This document shows, in pieces, positions 1-20,949 of a DNA stretch of 64,000 nucleotides. Within the stretch, counting starts at the first letter, position 1. Each line of letters starts with the position of its first letter. The DNA lies in contig NC_134032.1 of the NCBI RefSeq assembly GCF_964204645.1, positions 8,984,275-9,048,274 on the forward strand. The letters are read 5' to 3'. The translations under genes and the position numbers were made by a program. The notes under the pieces are model-generated. The model saw only the letters and a program-made list of their open reading frames with translations, did not search any database and was not told the DNA's origin. This DNA is from Tubulanus polymorphus (Eukaryota > Nemertea > Palaeonemertea > Tubulaniformes > Tubulanidae).

Positions 1-317
1 CAATAAGCAGCGATTGTGTGCCGCCTCTCTGTGTTAATCTATCACGAAAGATTTAACTCGATTAGAGCCGCTGAAAACGTATTTCTTTGCAGCCTAGAGT
101 TTATGCATACATGTTCTAAATCAAGACAATATGCTCTATATCAGAGCCTATACTAAAGCATGCACTCATAATTCGTTTAAGAGTCCGAGGCTTAATTGTG
201 AGAGTTGTTATACAATGAGTAATTAAATGGTGGGATTACAATGGGAGAGATCATTTCATCAGCCACATCGTTGCCCCAGGGAGTTAGTTATATTCGTTAT
301 AGCCAAAATACCTTGAC

Positions 318-364
318 CATGGACTCTAAAACGCTTTAATGTCTAAATCGTTTTAGAGTCCATG
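318..364. repeat. 16-bp perfect inverted repeat (hairpin)
   Basis: The arm CATGGACTCTAAAACG at 318-333 is exactly reverse-complemented at 349-364, with a 15-base loop. The same core (TTTAGAGTCCATGG) recurs singly near 1788 and 2132, and with one change near 26961. This is a dispersed short repeat, possibly the end of a MITE. Confidence 0.75.
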
Positions 365-1577
365 ACTTGACAGAATATAGAAATTTGCCCAGAAAAAGTT
401 ATGCATATTCCAACAAAAAAGAATCAATAAAGACTTATATTTTGAATTTAAATGAAGAGACAAGTAGTACTTTAAAGGTTAACTATTTATTTCGACGCAC
501 GAGCTTTCGCTTCTAATGTATAGAAGCTTCAATGAGTGAATTATTAGAATTGGTACATTTAGTAAATTCCGGAAACAAAACCTAGTCTTAAGAACTACCA
601 TTAACCAAGTTTCAAAGAATTTTGTTCCCTTATGATATTGAATGGTGTGAAATTGAAGTGTCCCTAATGATATATCTTTATGTAAGTTCAACTAACTTAC
701 CCAGTTAGTGATGATAGTTGAATAATTAACAAAATAATAGTTGGAATATCGTTTAGGACAAATTAGGATTTTACCGGGTAAGTTTTTTCCTAATAGGCTA
801 CCTTTTTGAAGAGCATGCATCCTGAGATACGTATACAAAAATTCGTTTGATGCTAAATGCAGAGTTTTCACGGTAGAACATATTTGGACATCAATTAATC
901 ACGTGAAGGGTAGAAATGACAATTTGTCACTGCTGAGCTTATTTCCCTTCACTCAACTTTTTTTAAAGTTTTTTCAATATTCTCTAATCCGACATTATAT
1001 ACGCTGCGTACTAACTGTACACAATTTCGGGTTTGGGTTGTTTTTGAAAAAAAAACAGATTCCCAGCAAATTGTAATTTTTGGGTTCTTGAAAACGGTCA
1101 ATATGTTATTGCAGGTTAATGTAAAACCGCATAGAATAGCTACAATGAACAACATGTATCCAGGAAAATTTATATTTCAGAACACGATCGATTTCACTGA
1201 ATTTAGCCTCATCATGTAGGATAAAATGAACTTCTGTTGATATTGCGATTGTGCTGTCGTTAGCTGTCCCATATCTTATTCGACTCGCTATCGAAAGTAA
1301 CAAAACAATGGTCACATGTGTCAATGAACTTATCGCTATTCGAAGTAATGTGCGTATTGAAAAATTTCTCAAGCACTTCGAATTTCCGATTGCTTAAACG
1401 CCAAATTTGCATTCGAAATATTAAGCCGATCTATTCTAATTCATACCTGGTCGTGTTATAAGCAATTCAAGCGTTTAGTTTGTACTTTAAAATAAAATGA
1501 AATAGATTGATTGATGAAATACAAATCAAGTCAAACAAACTCAACTAACTGACTACTACTGAGTTATTTGTATTCGA

Positions 1578-1620
1578 TGAAAGAACATATTCTAGTTAGT
1601 TGAAAGAACATATTCTAGTT
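1578..1620. repeat. Short tandem duplication (20 bp, two copies)
   Basis: TGAAAGAACATATTCTAGTT occurs at 1578-1597 and again at 1601-1620, separated by three bases. No function is evident. Confidence 0.8.
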
Positions 1621-4274
1621 CATTGGCTCGAACCTTGATTATTGTCTAAGTTGTACTATAACTAACATGCCAATGGATGTGTACATGCGCCTCTCTGATT
1701 GGCTAGAATCCTTGCATTCGATGGCGGCATCAGTGAACTAACGGGGAAATTAGAATTGTATGTTTGACCACGGATTCTTTGTTTTTGAGTCCATGGTTTT
1801 GGATCTGGTTTTATCGTGAGTTTGATTAACGTACATTGTAGAGAACAATGGTGGGGATTCGAATAACGTGCATCCTTTATTCAGAAAGAGTATCATTACG
1901 TATATACATATAGAAATTATTACAATAACTTTAATCAGAATTATCTCATCACGCAGAACCAGTGAAATAGCCGTTGTAAAGCCGCAAAGTAAATTGAATG
2001 AATGAGTAGGTGCTCACGCATTTGTTTCCATTTCATAAGAATCAATTCCAAACAGATGAATCAGATTCGAATTTTTGCTTCTTCGTTATGCGAAGTTTTT
2101 TTTATATCAGAGACTCTTATACGATTTAGGTTTTAGAGTCCATGGTTATATGAATATCTTATGATTTCTCAACTTTCATCAAATACTTAGGAATGCCATT
2201 GAACGTTTGGGTAAAAAGTTATGCTAAATTTGATTACCATCGGCTTTTTAGATAATCTCCACGAAGGTCACAATTTTAGTGATTTGACCTTGGGAGGTTT
2301 AAACCTCCCGAATCCAATTTGCGAAATATCGGTCCTCTTTGTCGGCGGTAATGAAAGAATAAATAGAGCGAAGTTTCTATTGTGCGCCGACCGCATTTTG
2401 TTCACGAATAGCTTACGTAATAAATTGAAAGTTGAGATCATAGGCGGATATAGCGCTCTATGGCCCACGTTCAATTCATAAACTGGTCCGCAAATAAAGT
2501 GTTTAGAAGTATAATTGACACGTTTGTACGATTTTGCGCTGTAAATTTATCATTTTTCAGGACTCAAGGACCAGAAATTGGCAATATTTTTGATACAAAC
2601 TGATAAAGTATCAAAACATTTGGGAACATGTTAATAATGTAAGAATAACATCATCGGGAAGTTATTTTGATTTTTAGGCCAGCCGTACACTGAACATATT
2701 TCTATACAAATTGAGCGAATTAAATTGACCAGATGGTTTCCAGATGATAGGCTTTTTCACTGTGTAACCTGGGCATATATTCATGATACAAATCGTGCAT
2801 TCAAGCGTGCCGAATTTCGAGAAAAGGCCTCGTTAGAATTTACATCAGGTTTTTCTCGAAAATCTGAACGCAAAGCTGTCGGGTTTAAAAAGTCAATCTG
2901 AAAGCATTGTCTCCTCTATGATTGGTTTAGCCGCTGAAGTCATCAGGTGTTCACGTGATTCCGCGGTATCGACGGCTGTTTTATTTGCGGGTTTGATTTA
3001 AAGAATCAAAATTGAATTTCAAGACCGATTCCTGTGATACACCATTAGTCAATTTGGTTTTTGAGAGGAAGTTTGCACTTCTGAATCCTTGACAATTGTA
3101 CGGGAAAAAAAGCTTTTTCTCAAATCGGATAGATGACCTTGATATGCAAATTAGCCATGTGCACGAATTGCAAATTCAATAAAAATTTTATTCCGCAAAA
3201 AGTCAAATTCATGTCAATTTTACTTTATTGAGCAAACAATTCAAATTCATCGAATTCCATTTTATTTTATTCTACGTTCAAATGTACTCATTAGACGATC
3301 GGTAAAGATTGATCTGAGGTATTCGTTCGTGCCGGCCCCAGTGTCTCTGTTAGTACTGTTATTTATAAACACAGCCAGTCTAATGAAAAACGATCTTTGT
3401 CATTCAAACCTACCGGGGCTGGAGAACCGACCACATGTTTGAAGTTTTCTAGTCATTGTCTTAGTATCATACCCAATTGAAACGAGATCAAAGCGCCATT
3501 CCCGCCTCCGTGATGTTCTGAACTGTAGGTGAACTACAAATTCGTTAGGTTTAAGGATTTAATCATTAGATCGTTATAATCCTCCCCAAGAACTGGGCGT
3601 CCTGGACCATAATACAATCACATGTGCTAAGTGCTAAGTCTGCACATAGACCCATTACCGTAAAAACGCTAGGTTATACTTCCATGGTCTCATTAGTCTT
3701 GTAAAACCTGGGAATCCTGGGTTTCAACTCGGTCTATTGATATTTCTTCTGGCTCCGAGTTGTTGTCAAATACTGAGTAATAAAGATCCTTCTGTCTCTT
3801 ACCGCGTTTAAGTTTAGATTGTAAAATACTGAGTTGCAGTTTGAGAAGTACTGTAGTCTCTTCCTCTTACTACGGTAAAGTTGGTACTGATAGAATTCTA
3901 CTCCGAGTTGAAGTCGACTACCTAGTAAGAGTTAATGACGTTCAATAGACGCTATCTCTTACTCGGTGATGTTAAGACCGATGGAATTCTACCCCGAGTT
4001 CGTGTAATATATTGTCCAAATAACGAGCAAAAGTTTGGCCCAACACGAAAAAAGCATTCAATAGACTACATATTATCTAAGGCTTAGATTAATGTGGTAT
4101 TTTAACTTCCTTGCACGGACTCGTCGGAGTAATCCTGTTTAAAACCCTCTACTCGCCACTTATCTTTTTAATTGAATGAAAATTATTTCCAGTAAGATCC
4201 TAAATGGTAAAGGGGTGGGTTTTTGATTCCTAATGTCAAAGCTCATTTTCGGCCTATATTTTCGGTTTTTGGTA

Positions 4275-5305
4275 ATGTTGCTCGTGAGCAACATAAGTAG
4301 ACAGTGGCAGACCTGTCACAAAAATTTTCATTCAGCTAGTCAGCTCAGAGTTCCATATTTTGATACCTTGGCCTAGACTGATGACTAGAAAGTTAAAATT
4401 CATCCATACACACAGATTTTTCCTACCAATATTTACAAATAATAACGATTATTCGGCTCTCAACTTAAAATATAATGATAAATGACCCAATATTTACGAA
4501 CTTTTACGTCCTTTATTATCTGAGATTGGAATACAGTAAAATAGCTTCTATAGTATTAGACTCTATAACAAATAACTCCATGTGATAGTACAAGAACGGT
4601 GACAGTCCATTGTTTCGGGCTCGGGGTGACCCACGTTTTCGCTACCCGAATTGCTGCTTTCATTTCCACTTATTACATCAAAATGTTTCCTATTTGAATA
4701 TATTTTCACTGTATGCCGTTCATTTTAAGCTCTTTCATCTGAAATAACAAGAATTTGTATGTATTTTCTTCTACTGGCAATCAGAAATGGATGAAAGTAA
4801 TGACCTAAACTAGCAATAATAATTAACTGAATTGAATTGAATTAGGTCAAAACAGATTCAACCCATGTTGCTCATGAGCAACGCTGAAATGAACTGTTCT
4901 GTGTCAGCCGAAATTTGCAGAATTCATTGATTTAATGTCATGGTTACACCCCTCTTGTACTCCCATAATAGTGCACTTCATTTATATCATGGTTTTAGTC
5001 TGATTTGCACTAGAAAATACACTAGAACTTACCTTCGTTTTACATAATTTGTATGTCATGAAGTCAGCCATGTTTGATTCACCAGTGAGAAAAACGACAC
5101 CGTGTAGTGTCGCCATCTGCCAATTGATATAGGTACTAAACCAGTTGCTTGTGAGCTACATTGGCCTTAAAAGGTCAAATCTCATAAAAACCGGACCGTG
5201 GATGGGCCGAAAATATGGTGTTGCTCGTGAGCAACACGGGCTAGTAGAAGGTTGAAACTGTTTTTAACCGTAACACGGTGCCTGATTCAGGCCGCACGTG
5301 AGCAA
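4275..5305. repeat. Cluster of GTTGCTC-nn-GAGCAAC palindromes
   Basis: Palindromic units with arms GTTGCTC and GAGCAAC and a two-base centre occur near 4277, 4866 and 5221. Degenerate or half copies lie near 5146 and 5290. Sequence beside the outer copies is also inverted (TTTTCGG near 4250, CCGAAAA near 5204), so the cluster may mark a decayed inverted-repeat element just upstream of the protease exons. Confidence 0.6.
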
Positions 5306-5414
5306 CGTATTCCTTTACGGTTAGACGCACGAAAAAAAACAGATTTCTCACATGATTAAAAAAGTCTTTTGGTTTCTCGTAGAAGAATAATCAGTCATAT
5401 GTATGTGCTTTCAG

Positions 5415-13516
<8,102 letters not shown>

Positions 13517-13607
13517 TATTCTGAAATAATCAATTCTGTATAAACACGTGACCTGTTGTGCCATTCTGCTGTACACATGACCAGTGACCTTCAGCCGGAG
13601 ATGCTGA

Positions 13608-13836
13608 CTGGGCCACCTTCGATTATCGGAGTTAGTCGACTATGGTCGAACTAAATGAAACCGAATGACCGTTAGTCGGAACTATGGTCAGGAAATGGTC
13701 GACCACGCAATTGAGCAGGGTCGCTATAGTTCGGACTTAGTTCCAAGACGCCGACACTGTGAAATACGTTACGACCGAACTAAAGTGTGTTCGGTCATTA
13801 GTTGCGACCACTAGTCGAAAACCGAAGTTCGCCCAG
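13608..13836. mobile_element. MITE-like repeat, family D, copy 1
   Basis: A 229-bp unit bounded by CTGGGC and GCCCAG with terminal inverted sequence (CACCTTCGATTATCGG at the left; CGAAAACCGAAGTTCGCCC at the right). A related copy of about 250 bp is at 23766-24016 and shares the internal blocks AGTTCGG and CCGACAC-GTGAAA. No coding capacity. It lies about 90 bp after the protease stop codon, so it could fall inside the 3' UTR. Confidence 0.75.
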
Positions 13837-16218
13837 ACTGATGCTGGTTGTGGAATGTAACGAAACACTGCGAAATTAGTAAACTTAGTAATATTAGATT
13901 AAACAAGAAAGTATGTGAATCCACCAAAGGAATAGGTTTAGTTTTCTGTAACGAACTTTTTTCTGATTTAGTGGGGAGGTAGGGCGGATAGGTTATCCAA
14001 AGGATTCTGAAGAACTTTTTTCTATCGAAGCATCCACAACAAAAGCTAGATCTCGATATGACCCTCTTGCTGTACACAGCCAGTAACCAGTAATTCAACA
14101 GACAATGCTGTGTTTATCATTAACCTAATCTAAAGACTATGTCTAACCTGAAGGATCCTATGTAGGGCCCCTACGTAGACGCCGGTATTGATCGTGTTTA
14201 TGAGGTTTAAAAAATACACATAAAGCACGTACAAAATCTTTCATAATGAATATTACATCTATTTTTCTAGACACCGTACATACAAACCTAGTACTAAATT
14301 CCATGACCCCCATCCCCTCCCTATTTCGTACCTACTATTTGAACGAAGAAATTAAACGATTATATGTTTTTAGATTTTATAAGTACTTTTGTTACATTTT
14401 GTTACTATACTATACCTTTATATTTTATTATCAATACTATTATAAATATATTGATCATTATCATTATTATTAGAGATATCGAAATTATTATAATCCCGTT
14501 ATTATTATGTAGATGCTAGGCGCAATCTTGTCAAGTGATGAGAGCCTCGATGGACTTATAAAGGCCATCATTTGAACAGAAGACTCGTCTTTTCTGCTAC
14601 ATATTCCTTTGAGAATAAATCACTGAGACAGCTTCCCCTGACAGTGATTTCCCCACCTCATGCAAAGACCCAACGGTTAGATTACCCTATAGAATTCCCC
14701 TCTTGAAATTCCCTTATTATACAGAAAAATTTGTCTGAGTATTTTTTCTCGGATCCGCGTAAGAATTCTGCAAAAAATAACCAAAACTAAAATAAGAATT
14801 TCCTTTTAGTCCTTCGTGTTTTCATAACAATTTTTCCAAAAACAAAAATTCGGTCCGGTACCATTTTAAAACACATATTTAAAAACTTTCTTTTGTGATT
14901 GTCTATTCGATTTTTTCCCTTCTCCCTCCCAATCTTTTTGCACCGATAAAAAAATCCTTAGAGGACTTTATTTTCGGGGCCAAGTTTGGATGGGGTAATC
15001 TTACTGCGGAAAATGCCCGGGATAATGTCATGATACCAAATAGATGGTTTTGGAGCCTGAATCTTTATTCTCTGTATGTAATTAATTACATGTACCTCTA
15101 TAATTTAGAGTATGTTTGTCTTCTTTTTGTATCAATGTCATATTCGTTTTCTCCATATATACTGTTATATCTCGACTAGTATTCGTTAGGGAAGAGACGA
15201 AAGATTTAAGTCGGATTATATCTCCTCGAAGATCGTTACAAATTATTTGGGCTTTTGTCTTAGTAAACGTGATTATTAGAATGTACACAGCGTCAGGAGA
15301 GATTAGTTTATTTGATGTTGCCTTATCGATGCACAGTACTGACGCTGAGCCATTGGTTCAGTCGGGGGTTCACTGCTAGACGCTTCTGTCGGGACGTGTA
15401 TCTACACTACAAATCCGCCTGACATCATCGCCTATAATCATACCCAGATGCTGACGCTAGAAGACTTAAATCAAAAGTATAAACTTATATAATGTATATC
15501 GTGTATTTTGTAGCTTGTTGATATCGGTCGTCAATAAATATGTCAAAAGTTTAATTCTTGGTTTTTATTCGGCTTTGGGAATGGAAATCTCCCAGAAGGA
15601 CGAGTTGTCAATTGGATAAAACGGATACCGTGTCTGAAATCTTGGACGGTGGGTTGGACGAGATTGCCGCTTATATTACCCTTATACTGTCAAATGTGAC
15701 CAGCCGCTGTGATTGAGGAATCTTGATCGGTGTTTGGCAGCTTTTGGTCTGTATCGGATGGTTTTGGTCGATGTTTAGTCCTATCCCCGATAACCATCCA
15801 CGCCGCCCTTATTAAGTCCTGCCCAATATTCACTGGGACACAAAAGCACCCTCTCCAATGACGGATTAGTTGATTTCCAATATCTTAGGAGATTCACCAA
15901 GACGGCCATCTTAGAAATGTCTATGCAGATGAGGGCAAATTTTTTGTCATAAAGAGATTTATGGAAGCAGTTATATTTTTTGATGAAAATAAGTCTTTTT
16001 TCGTACAATAATTAGTACAGAATGGATTTAGAGAAAAAAATATGAGTACAGAAATACAAAAAGAACACCCTAACATGGAAAAAATTTATTTACAATGTGA
16101 ATAATTTAAGGATATAGATTGGAAAGGTACAACTTTTAATCTTATAGGCTAAATTGACCAAACAGATACAATGATACGTAGGTAAGTTGTTGACATCACA
16201 CATAGGCATAGATGTTTT

Positions 16219-16287
16219 GTCAAAATGAAACATCAAATTTACCTGTCAAACTTCATATTTTACGTTAATTTGATGTTTCATTTTGAC
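16219..16287. repeat. Perfect 21-bp inverted repeat
   Basis: The arm at 16219-16239 (starting GTCAAAATGAAACATC) is exactly reverse-complemented at 16267-16287 with a 27-base loop. It is a compact hairpin, possibly a very short MITE. Confidence 0.8.
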
Positions 16288-16700
16288 GGTATATCAATGC
16301 CCGGGTTTTCCAGTTCTTCCGTGAAATTTACCTCAGCGATTATACAACGAGCATTCTGATTGGTGCCGCAAGTACCTGCGCACCCGATCTAGTGGCCGAG
16401 GGGCGACGTTCCTTCGTTGAGCGCATTTTTGACAGATTTGCACTGCTGGACTCAATTCCGGGCTCATTGCGTACGAACTTCCTGCAGCGCACGTTGCCGT
16501 ACGTTTTTTTTTTTTTTTTTGGTTTTCGCACGTGTGTGACGGGCGTTATGATGCGTGTCCAGACGTTATTCGATGTGTATTTCTATATTATACCAAGCTA
16601 AAAAATACCAGACTACAGCGATGCAGCTGATACGATTGGTACAGCTGACCAAGGACTGTATACGACACACCAGTGAGTTACGTGCCACGTAAGATGTTCG

Positions 16701-16820
16701 TGTGTAAACATACGGGCAGACTTAGTACGTGTCTCGTTAGCCTACCGGTGCTTCGTGAATTGTGTAAACATACGGGCAGACTTAGTACGTGTCTCGTTAG
16801 CCTACCGGTGCTTCGTGAAT
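16701..16820. repeat. Exact 60-bp tandem duplication
   Basis: The block 16701-16760 (beginning TGTGTAAACATACGGGCAGA) is repeated without a mismatch at 16761-16820. Because 60 is divisible by three it preserves frame, but no real protein is recognisable. Identity suggests a very recent duplication or an assembly artefact. Confidence 0.95.
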
Positions 16821-17792
16821 ACGGTGCCTGCAACAGGTCGTGTGGTAATTCTATAAGGGTGGACGTATTGATCAGGAAAACTTCGATTCAATACTCCTCG
16901 AGAATACAATACGTTTCTATAGGTCTCGATTCTTAGTTATTCAAATTGATGCTGAGGTTAGCGTTTTGATCATAAAGTTGAATGCAGTTTATTGACAAAA
17001 TGCTCAAAATTCTTGTGCAATATTAATTAAGCCATCCATATCTATGATACGTACTACGATTCGATTGTTAATAAAGAGCTTCCGGTCTTGAGCCGAGAGG
17101 TAAAATGCATCACGCGTCAGGTTGGTGACTATGGAGTGCGCACGATTAGCTTTAAAATTGAGATTGATTGGCCCCAGCGGGTAGATAGGTCGTCTTTAAA
17201 AGCGAAGTATTGATTGTACTATAGTCGGTTGACTAGGTTCCTGGCAGGGGTATTCATAGCAATTCAAGATGTCACACGGAGGAAGATGTCAAAGTAGCGG
17301 TAATTGGCTGCTGTCGTATGGCATTTTGTCTGGGGGAAATTTGGTGATTTTGCAGGGGGAAGTGGCACCTGATTAGATGTCAAAAGAGGCTGTAACGTTT
17401 ACGAGCCATGTTTTCTGGCTAGATTTAGTAGAGTACTCTGTGATTATATATAGCTGATTATCAACTCACAATACCAAAATAATATACCTATGATATGTAA
17501 TTTGATTCAAAATATGACACATGTTGAAGGTTTAATTGATCTGATGATGCCTGTACTTTCAGCACAGATTTTAGTAGATTATAAGGCCACGTATATTCAA
17601 TAGTAAAAACGCGAGACAAAATTTGCAGTTTGGGATGGGAAACACAGGTTCTTCCGGCGGCTTCGAATTGAGCATCTGGTGCGTAGGTATCGAATTTAAA
17701 CGAAATTTACCACTAGAACCCGTAATCTCTGTGATTCTAACTCCAACGCATGTGTATCAAAATAATCCTTCTTACGCCGGTTCCACAAACGA

Positions 17793-17907
17793 TAATTAAG
17801 TCCAAAAGTCGTCTTAAATCTTAAGTTGTTAGATTGGCTATAGAATAAGCTGGTCTTCGACTGGTCTTAGACTGGTCTTAAGTCTAAGCCATGACTATGG
17901 AACAACT
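17793..17907. mobile_element. MITE-like repeat, family C, copy 2
   Basis: Shares with 10973-11102 the blocks TTAAGTCCAAAA, TTAGATTGGCTATAGAA, and the right end TCTTAAGTCTAAGCCATGAC. It is immediately followed at 17920 by a fragment of the foldback family found at 44640-45147. Confidence 0.75.
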
Positions 17908-17919
17908 GGTTGCGGGGCC

Positions 17920-17985
17920 AATCATCAATCCTGAAATTACGGACCAAAACGTCGCACGGAGAGCAGGTGTGACAGACATAGGTTT
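17920..17985. repeat. Arm fragment of foldback family F
   Basis: GGACCAAAACGTCGCACGGA followed by GAGCAGGTGTGACAGACA matches both arms of the foldback at 44640-45147. Only one arm end is present here. Confidence 0.75.
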
Positions 17986-18262
17986 GTATAGTCGAATTTG
18001 ATAAGAGATTCATTCTTTTGAACGTTAGCTGTCTGGAAAGGGGGAATGATAACAATCACGACGAATACTATGAGTTTTTCTGACGATGGTAAAAAAACAA
18101 AAACAAAATCTCGCATCCGTTAAATGTAGGTGAACACAATTAACCAATCAAGTGACCGTTTCGCATAACGCTCATTGTCGATTTCCGTTTATTGAATAAC
18201 AATCGGAGATATTTTGGCATTCAGAACGCTCACTTTAGGCTAAACAAATCATTCTTTTTACG

Positions 18263-18514
18263 GTGTTGATTTCGATGATTGATTACGTTTTAGATTTGAT
18301 CGCCGAAAACGATTGCATAGTTTCAATTCCCAACGCAACGTCCCACACTACTAAGAGACTAGACTACTTCGATTTTGGCGCGGATCCAGATACGTGTAAA
18401 GTGGATTCAAGCCGAGAGAATTTCGCAGACTATGAAGCAAAAAAAAACACGAATTCCGCACTTGATGAAATTCACGTTCTTCCTCAAACTGAAAACGCTG
18501 TAAATCAAGAGTGA
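18263..18514 (+). other. Unassigned open frame, possible exon
   Basis: The frame follows an acceptor-like ACGTTTTAG near 18293 and closes at TGA overlapping a GTGAGG donor-like site near 18511. The peptide is acidic and polar, with no known domain, signal peptide or membrane segment. It may be a chance frame or an orphan exon. I would not use it without transcript support. Confidence 0.15.
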
Positions 18515-19338
18515 GGCAAATGAAGTGTTTTTAGACTAAGAAGCTAACTCGTTGAGATATCGATCCAACATGCCCCCTCGCCTTTATTTCTACAGTAGGC
18601 CTGAACACTTTGTGAGCTCTCCATTCCTGATTGATAGTTTGAATCCTTAGAGTTTCTTTCATTCTAACGTCAAATTCTGTTATAATAAATCAGTTATTCA
18701 GAGGTTCAATGTTGGTTTCGTCTGATCAGAAAACTACTAAATCAAAACGTAAAACAGTAATGGACTTATACCCTTAGGGTATTGCATAGTATAGTTCCTT
18801 CGCGTATGCTTACTGCGTTGTTCGGTTAATGTGTATCCCACAGAAAGTTGTCATGTCGACACATTCACATCGCCAGCCATTAACATTCCATGTGTCAACG
18901 TGTCGACGTGTCTGCCAACCAACAAATTCACTATTAACGATCTATTAACCTGATACACCAAACACACCACGTGACCAAACACATGATAAACCCCATACTT
19001 AATACAAATTGCATTTCTATTTTTCTTTAGTCAATTCCAGTTCTCTGATATTAGTTGATATTAGTTTCAACACGGTTAAGCATTCAAATTCACAGGAGAT
19101 TCATTATTTATTTTCATCACTGTCATCGTGAGATGCGCCTTCAAAAAAAAACAAACGTGGGGACGGTGAAATATGGCATTGTTCACATTGCTACAGAACG
19201 ACGTCGATACGTGCCGGCTCTTTTTTTTCAAAATCAAAAATGAAACTTTCGCAGCTGATGCTTATAGTTTACTGTTTCGGTTTAGATTTACGTCTCTTGT
19301 TTGTTTGTGTTTTGTGGTCACCAGTCAACCAGTCAGCC

Positions 19339-19518
19339 CACGATGCTTGTACATACATTGGCGACAACATTGCGACGTGTCGTCCGTCGACCGTCAACCA
19401 GCGGATGATATAGTCTCTCATTTTTGTCACCACGATCCTTGTACATAAATTGGCGACAACATTGCATCGTGTCATCCGTCGACCGTCAACCAGCGGGTGA
19501 GATATGCACTCCATCATC
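19339..19518. repeat. Diverged 90-bp tandem duplication
   Basis: Two units start at 19339 and 19429. Both contain TTGGCGACAACATTGC and CCGTCGACCGTCAACCAGCG, with scattered substitutions. No function is evident. Confidence 0.85.
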
Positions 19519-20949
19519 TCTTCAATGAGCCAACCAACAAACTACCAACAGTAGTCAACTGTCACTAGTCGTCGGTCAACCTGTACATAAACTGTTCCTT
19601 TGCTGCGCATTAATACCCAATTCTCAATGTATTCATGCGCCAATGTATTAATGCGCTGATACATTAACCGCACAACTTGTTAACTCTACGCCAAGGCACT
19701 ATACTATGCTATATCCGACTTGGGCCCAGTAATGCTTATAACAGTTTCACTCGCAACATTTACACTTCCTACCGCTATTACCATTCTCACCGGAACAAAT
19801 AAATTTTCTACACGACATATTTACACAGTTTTCACACGGTAACTTTCTGGCAAATTTCTACATATATCTTTTACTGGGTAAAGAAATTCGTGAATATTTC
19901 TGTATGAAAATCCGCCCTAAATAGAAAATTAAAAAAGCCATCGTTTTTCATATCAAAATCAAACATAGTTGATTTCGCGCTTTTGATACCGTATTAACTT
20001 AAGATGACAGTTATGTAATTCCTTCAATCGCACGTAAAATGTGATCATTCACTAAAAGCGTAATAAGGAATAATTACTCTAGCGACAATATTTGTATATA
20101 TAAACCCATGCAGTCTGTATAATCAAACTTCTGCTTAACCAAGAGAAACCGAAAGTAATCGCTTGAAAATGAACGTAGATAAAAATCCCCCAGTAAGAAT
20201 CCCCCTGGTCCTAATAGAAAATGATCACTCCTAGCGGTCACTTTATATGAAAAGAAATATAGAATATCTATGTGTCATGATATGAGGATTTGATTGTAAA
20301 TAGATAGCATAGGTTCTCAACTTAAAGATATAGTTTGTAAATAGATATAATTATAATATTGCATTACGTATAATCTTAATTACACAGTGTGGTTGTAGGG
20401 AGATGAGCCGACACCTAAAAATCGGCGATGAATACTATTTCATGGAGTATACTTTTTTCGAAAGTTTAAGAAGTCGGTACATACCGCAGCAACTAGTAAA
20501 TTTCCCTAATTTAAGAAAATTGAATCGCTTTACATTACAATACCCAAATATCTTTAAAGAATCTAGCAGTATTTACAAAGAAGGCACATAGCCTCATCTA
20601 GCCATCGCTGTGCACGGGAGCAGCACATCGACCTAGTATCCAATAGAAATACATTTTAGAAATAATTAACCAAGCTTAGGACATCGCGGTAGTTCTACTA
20701 CTTTGGGAAATATTGGACTTCGACACGATACTATTGGAGGGATCTGTATACATCTAGAACATTTTTGATAAACTTAACCAGTTGTAGATTCGTCGGAATT
20801 CGGTAAGTAAGTTATAATCAAAGATGAAATTTAGTTCGTCGCCTAAAACGTTGCATGATCTATCGGTTCTTGGAAAATGGAGATTTCAACATGTATTTCC
20901 AACAAGGTAAAAGATAGAGGAGGGAGAGCAGCTACATGTACAGACAACA

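Larger units (their letters stand above)
1..5414. other. Left flank, no supported gene
   Basis: No exon with recognisable domains or a convincing acceptor-donor pair was found. The small open frame at 2221-2481 has an overlapping frame on the opposite strand, matches nothing I know, and is not called. The missing first exon(s) of the downstream protease should lie here or further left. Repeat content includes the hairpin at 318-364, a short duplication at 1578-1620, loosely repeated AT-rich text around 3700-4010, and the palindrome cluster at 4275-5305. Confidence 0.6.
13837..20949. other. Intergenic region between protease and opsin
   Basis: No gene is supported. The contents I could recognise are the hairpin at 16219-16287, an exact 60-bp tandem duplication at 16701-16820, a family C MITE at 17793-17907, a fragment of the second foldback family at 17920-17985 and a 90-bp tandem duplication at 19339-19518. 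Open frames at 14246-14473, 14895-15179 and elsewhere look like chance frames in AT-rich DNA. Confidence 0.55.

Noticed and set aside
2221-2481. Candidate small gene (86 codons) and its antisense partner frame
   Set aside because: Open on both strands with no homology, splice context or signal; likely chance.
3700-4010. Possible CRISPR-like or satellite array (recurring CTGAGT/CTCTTAC phrases)
   Set aside because: Spacing and sequence are irregular and the genome is eukaryotic; only loosely repeated text.
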